A stretch of DNA of 60,000 nucleotides from Antedon mediterranea (Eukaryota; Echinodermata; Crinoidea; Comatulida; Antedonidae): assembly GCF_964355755.1 (NCBI RefSeq), contig NC_092676.1:2278288-2338287 (forward strand), written 5' to 3'. The translations under genes and the position numbers were made by a program. This document shows positions 58,082 through 60,000 of this stretch, piece after piece. The notes below the pieces were generated by a model. It saw nothing but the letters and a program-made list of their open reading frames with translations. It was not told where the DNA came from and ran no database searches. Positions within the stretch are counted from its first letter, which is position 1. Every line of letters begins with the position of its first letter.

Positions 58082-58640
58082 CTAGTATCTAATTGATTCC
58101 AATTTAAAGGGCCAGAAACAAATAAAGTGGGAAGAACTAGTTAATCTTACAAAAGGAATAGTTAACTGAAACTTATGAACAGTACTTCTTAAATTATGAC
58201 CATGGTTGAAATCAGCAGTGTTAAATAAATTCATCATGGGAGAAGGAAGATTGTGATGTGATGGATAGTCAGCAGCCCAAATAATGTTACAATAATAAAG
58301 ATGAGGTAAAATTAAAGAATTATATAGTGAAATAAGGATACGCCAGGGAAAAGTGTGCTTAAGATTATTTATAATCCCAATTGTTTTAGAAATTTTATTT
58401 GCAATATGATTCTGATGACTGGTCCATCTCAAGTTTTCCTGGATTAAAACACCAAGGAACATAGTCTCTGACGTTTGTTTAATGTTATCTCCATTAATAA
58501 ATATATTGTAATCAGTAAGGTCTAACGATTGACGTTGTGTATGAAAAAGAATGTAATTGGTTTTCATGGAGTTTATAAGGAGTTTATTTGAGATGAACCA
58601 GTCATTATATTTTGACAATTCATTATTAACTATAGAAAAT
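58082..58640 (-). mobile_element. LINE ORF2 C-terminal fragment
   Basis: A minus-strand frame with WFISNKLLINSMKTNYILF, FLGVLIQENLRW, LISLYNSLILPHLYYCNI and, after an internal deletion, HNLRSTVHKFQL and a final tail. These are the post-catalytic RT thumb and C-terminus of CR1-like elements. It lacks the catalytic motifs, is 5' truncated at about 58640 and has a deleted segment before HNLRS. Probably related to the LINE tail in the array's long units. Confidence 0.75.
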
Positions 58641-59669
58641 AAAACATGGTGATGTCACAACAGGGATATCGATACATTTAATATTGTTGTTAATTTTGCA
58701 ATAGTACCTAATTTGGCGCCTTAGACGCCAAATCAAGTGCGGTACCTCATTTGGCAGTGGTACCTCATTTGGCGTGAAAAAGCCAATGACGAGAACAGAC
58801 GTTTTCATTTTCCCTGTTGGACGTCGCTTGTCTTTGTAGACTTTGGGCGGGTATGAATCAGGCATATTTCTTTTCAGATCCATCTTATGTGCTCTTAGGC
58901 TTTATCATTTCTAACCTTGACGGTGCCCGGTAGTTGACGGGAACTGTCTATTCGTCAGTTTTTAACTAAATAAATTACATAAATGCTATTTGGATATTTA
59001 ATTGTTAGTAGTGTAGTTGATAGCATTTTGTATCATGAAAACACTACCAGGCTTAAATTAGTAGTGTGACCGTCACAAAAAGTTATAGTATAGGCCTATA
59101 TCATGCGGTGTCCTACTTACCAAAGATACAGTACTGTTTTAGGTTTTACTCTCTTCTGACATATATTTTTTGACCCAACTAAACATATTTGTTGTTCCAA
59201 ACTTTCTGACTCGTGAAGCTTTTCAATATCTGTAAAATGAAAAAATGTCTATCCAAAAAAATCCAAAAATGTGATTTAGAAACTTATTTATATCCTGTCT
59301 AAGAAATCAGCTTTTCATGTCTAGGAATTATATTAACTAAACAGATATCTTGGAAATCTTCAGTTGTCCTTATTGAAGTTACATAAATAATGAAAGTAAA
59401 GGTTATTTTACATGAAGTTGCATAAACACGGAAACTTTGATTGCGCAATTTCAGCATTACCAGTTTTCTATTAATAGAGATGAAGCCCGCCATCATTAAG
59501 GTTTACGCATGCTCAGTTTACCCGGTACCACACGATTTGCACGATTTCGCGTTCTCAGCTCTCTGTAATTAATAAATTTCATTACTAAATTTGATCATTC
59601 TTACATTCAAACGTTTACTGATTTTCGTGATAAATTATTACCGTTAGTTAATAAACTCAGAGATTAAAT
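58641..59669. other. Upstream region of eIF1A with small repeats
   Basis: Contains a perfect 8-bp stem with a 7-nt loop (ATTTGGCG...CGCCAAAT, 58711-58733) and a 15-bp direct repeat ggtacctcatttggc at 58741 and 58759. The last 150 bp before the ATG are less AT-rich. A pyrimidine run (cgttctcagctctctg, about 59550-59566) could be a TCT-type initiator as used by translation-factor genes; that is inference. Confidence 0.4.
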
Positions 59670-59685
59670 ATGCCGAAGAATAAAG
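59670..59685 (+). CDS. eIF1A: Translation initiation factor eIF1A, first coding exon
   Basis: ATG at 59670 opens MPKNK plus one base, followed directly by a GT donor (59686). The eIF1A protein starts MPKNKGKGGKN and in animals its first coding exon ends at exactly this point, after 16 nt, so both sequence and exon phase match. eIF1A binds the 40S subunit and helps scanning and start-codon selection. Only the ATG exon is in the window; the rest lies beyond base 60000 on the plus strand. Confidence 0.75.
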
Positions 59686-60000
59686 GTAATTTATAACGAC
59701 TATTTAAAGAACTAAACCAAAATGATTTCCCTGTGAACGTATTGTATGTAAGCCTCCGAGTATTATATTGATAGACCTACCTACTAGCTAGTAGCTAGGC
59801 CTAGGCCTAGGCCTTAGTTAGTGAGCCGTGTAGAGATAGAGGAGGCATGACTGGCCCGCCTAAGCTAACATTACTCTGTAGGCCTACTGTTTGTGTAGAA
59901 CTTAATTAGGTATGGCTAGTTTTTGTTTGGGCTGGAAAGAATTTAAGTAAGATAAAATTAAAATATTCTTTTGTTTAAAATAAATTAAAATTTTGGTTAG
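59686..60000 (+). other. eIF1A intron 1 (partial)
   Basis: Starts with GTAATT and runs off the window. Contains repeated ctagctagtagctaggcctaggcctagg-like words (about 59783-59815). Confidence 0.6.

Noticed and set aside
58626-58883. 85-codon minus ORF as a gene
   Set aside because: It spans the tttggcg stem-loop and direct repeats and shows no domain or splice context.

Overview
The window is animal nuclear DNA, AT-rich, with spliced genes of metazoan families: a SMAD4-type MH1 exon, adhesion-GPCR exons, an N4BP2-like gene and the first coding exon of eIF1A. The repeat landscape (CR1-like LINEs, TTAA and TA MITEs, a Gypsy-type Gag, runs of taggcctagg) suggests a marine invertebrate deuterostome such as an echinoderm. 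That placement is inference and weak; nothing here identifies a species.

Layout. Bases 400-1715 (minus) hold a decayed five-exon gene whose last exon resembles the N-terminal region of large Polinton/Maverick-associated proteins. Bases 2478-4402 (minus) carry two copies of a SMAD4-like first coding exon flanking an RT-less CR1-like LINE. Bases 4837-5673 (minus) encode a longer retroelement Gag. From 5205 to 47075 the window is one tandem array of 13 full units and one partial unit. Every full unit carries, on the minus strand, a Gag fragment, a primer-binding site and LTR end, and a captured SMAD4 MH1 exon, plus some or all of the exons of an adhesion GPCR: Ser/Thr-rich stalk with HRM, GAIN, GPS and first transmembrane helix. 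Three unit types exist: short (about 2.92 kb), long (4.49 kb) and medium (2.78 kb). They form higher-order repeats of exactly 7,409 bp and then 8,625 bp.

Right of the array are a (CAA)n tract, a 133-bp minisatellite, a long imperfect hairpin at 49.1 kb, a CR1/L2/Rex1-like LINE with reverse transcriptase (50.6-52.6 kb), a lesion-bearing N4BP2-like gene (52.9-55.0 kb), a tRNA-derived SINE, a TIR element at 57.2-57.7 kb, a LINE 3' end at 58 kb, and the ATG exon of eIF1A at 59,670 on the plus strand.

How the parts relate. N4BP2-like and eIF1A are ordinary host loci. The array is not a working gene in any obvious way. It looks like a young macrosatellite born when retroelement sequence was joined to exons of two unrelated receptor and signalling genes and then amplified by unequal exchange. 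Splice sites and reading frames of several captured exons remain intact, so chimeric or truncated transcripts (for example a GPS plus TM1 receptor stub) are possible. Near-identity between units also means that assembly error must be excluded.
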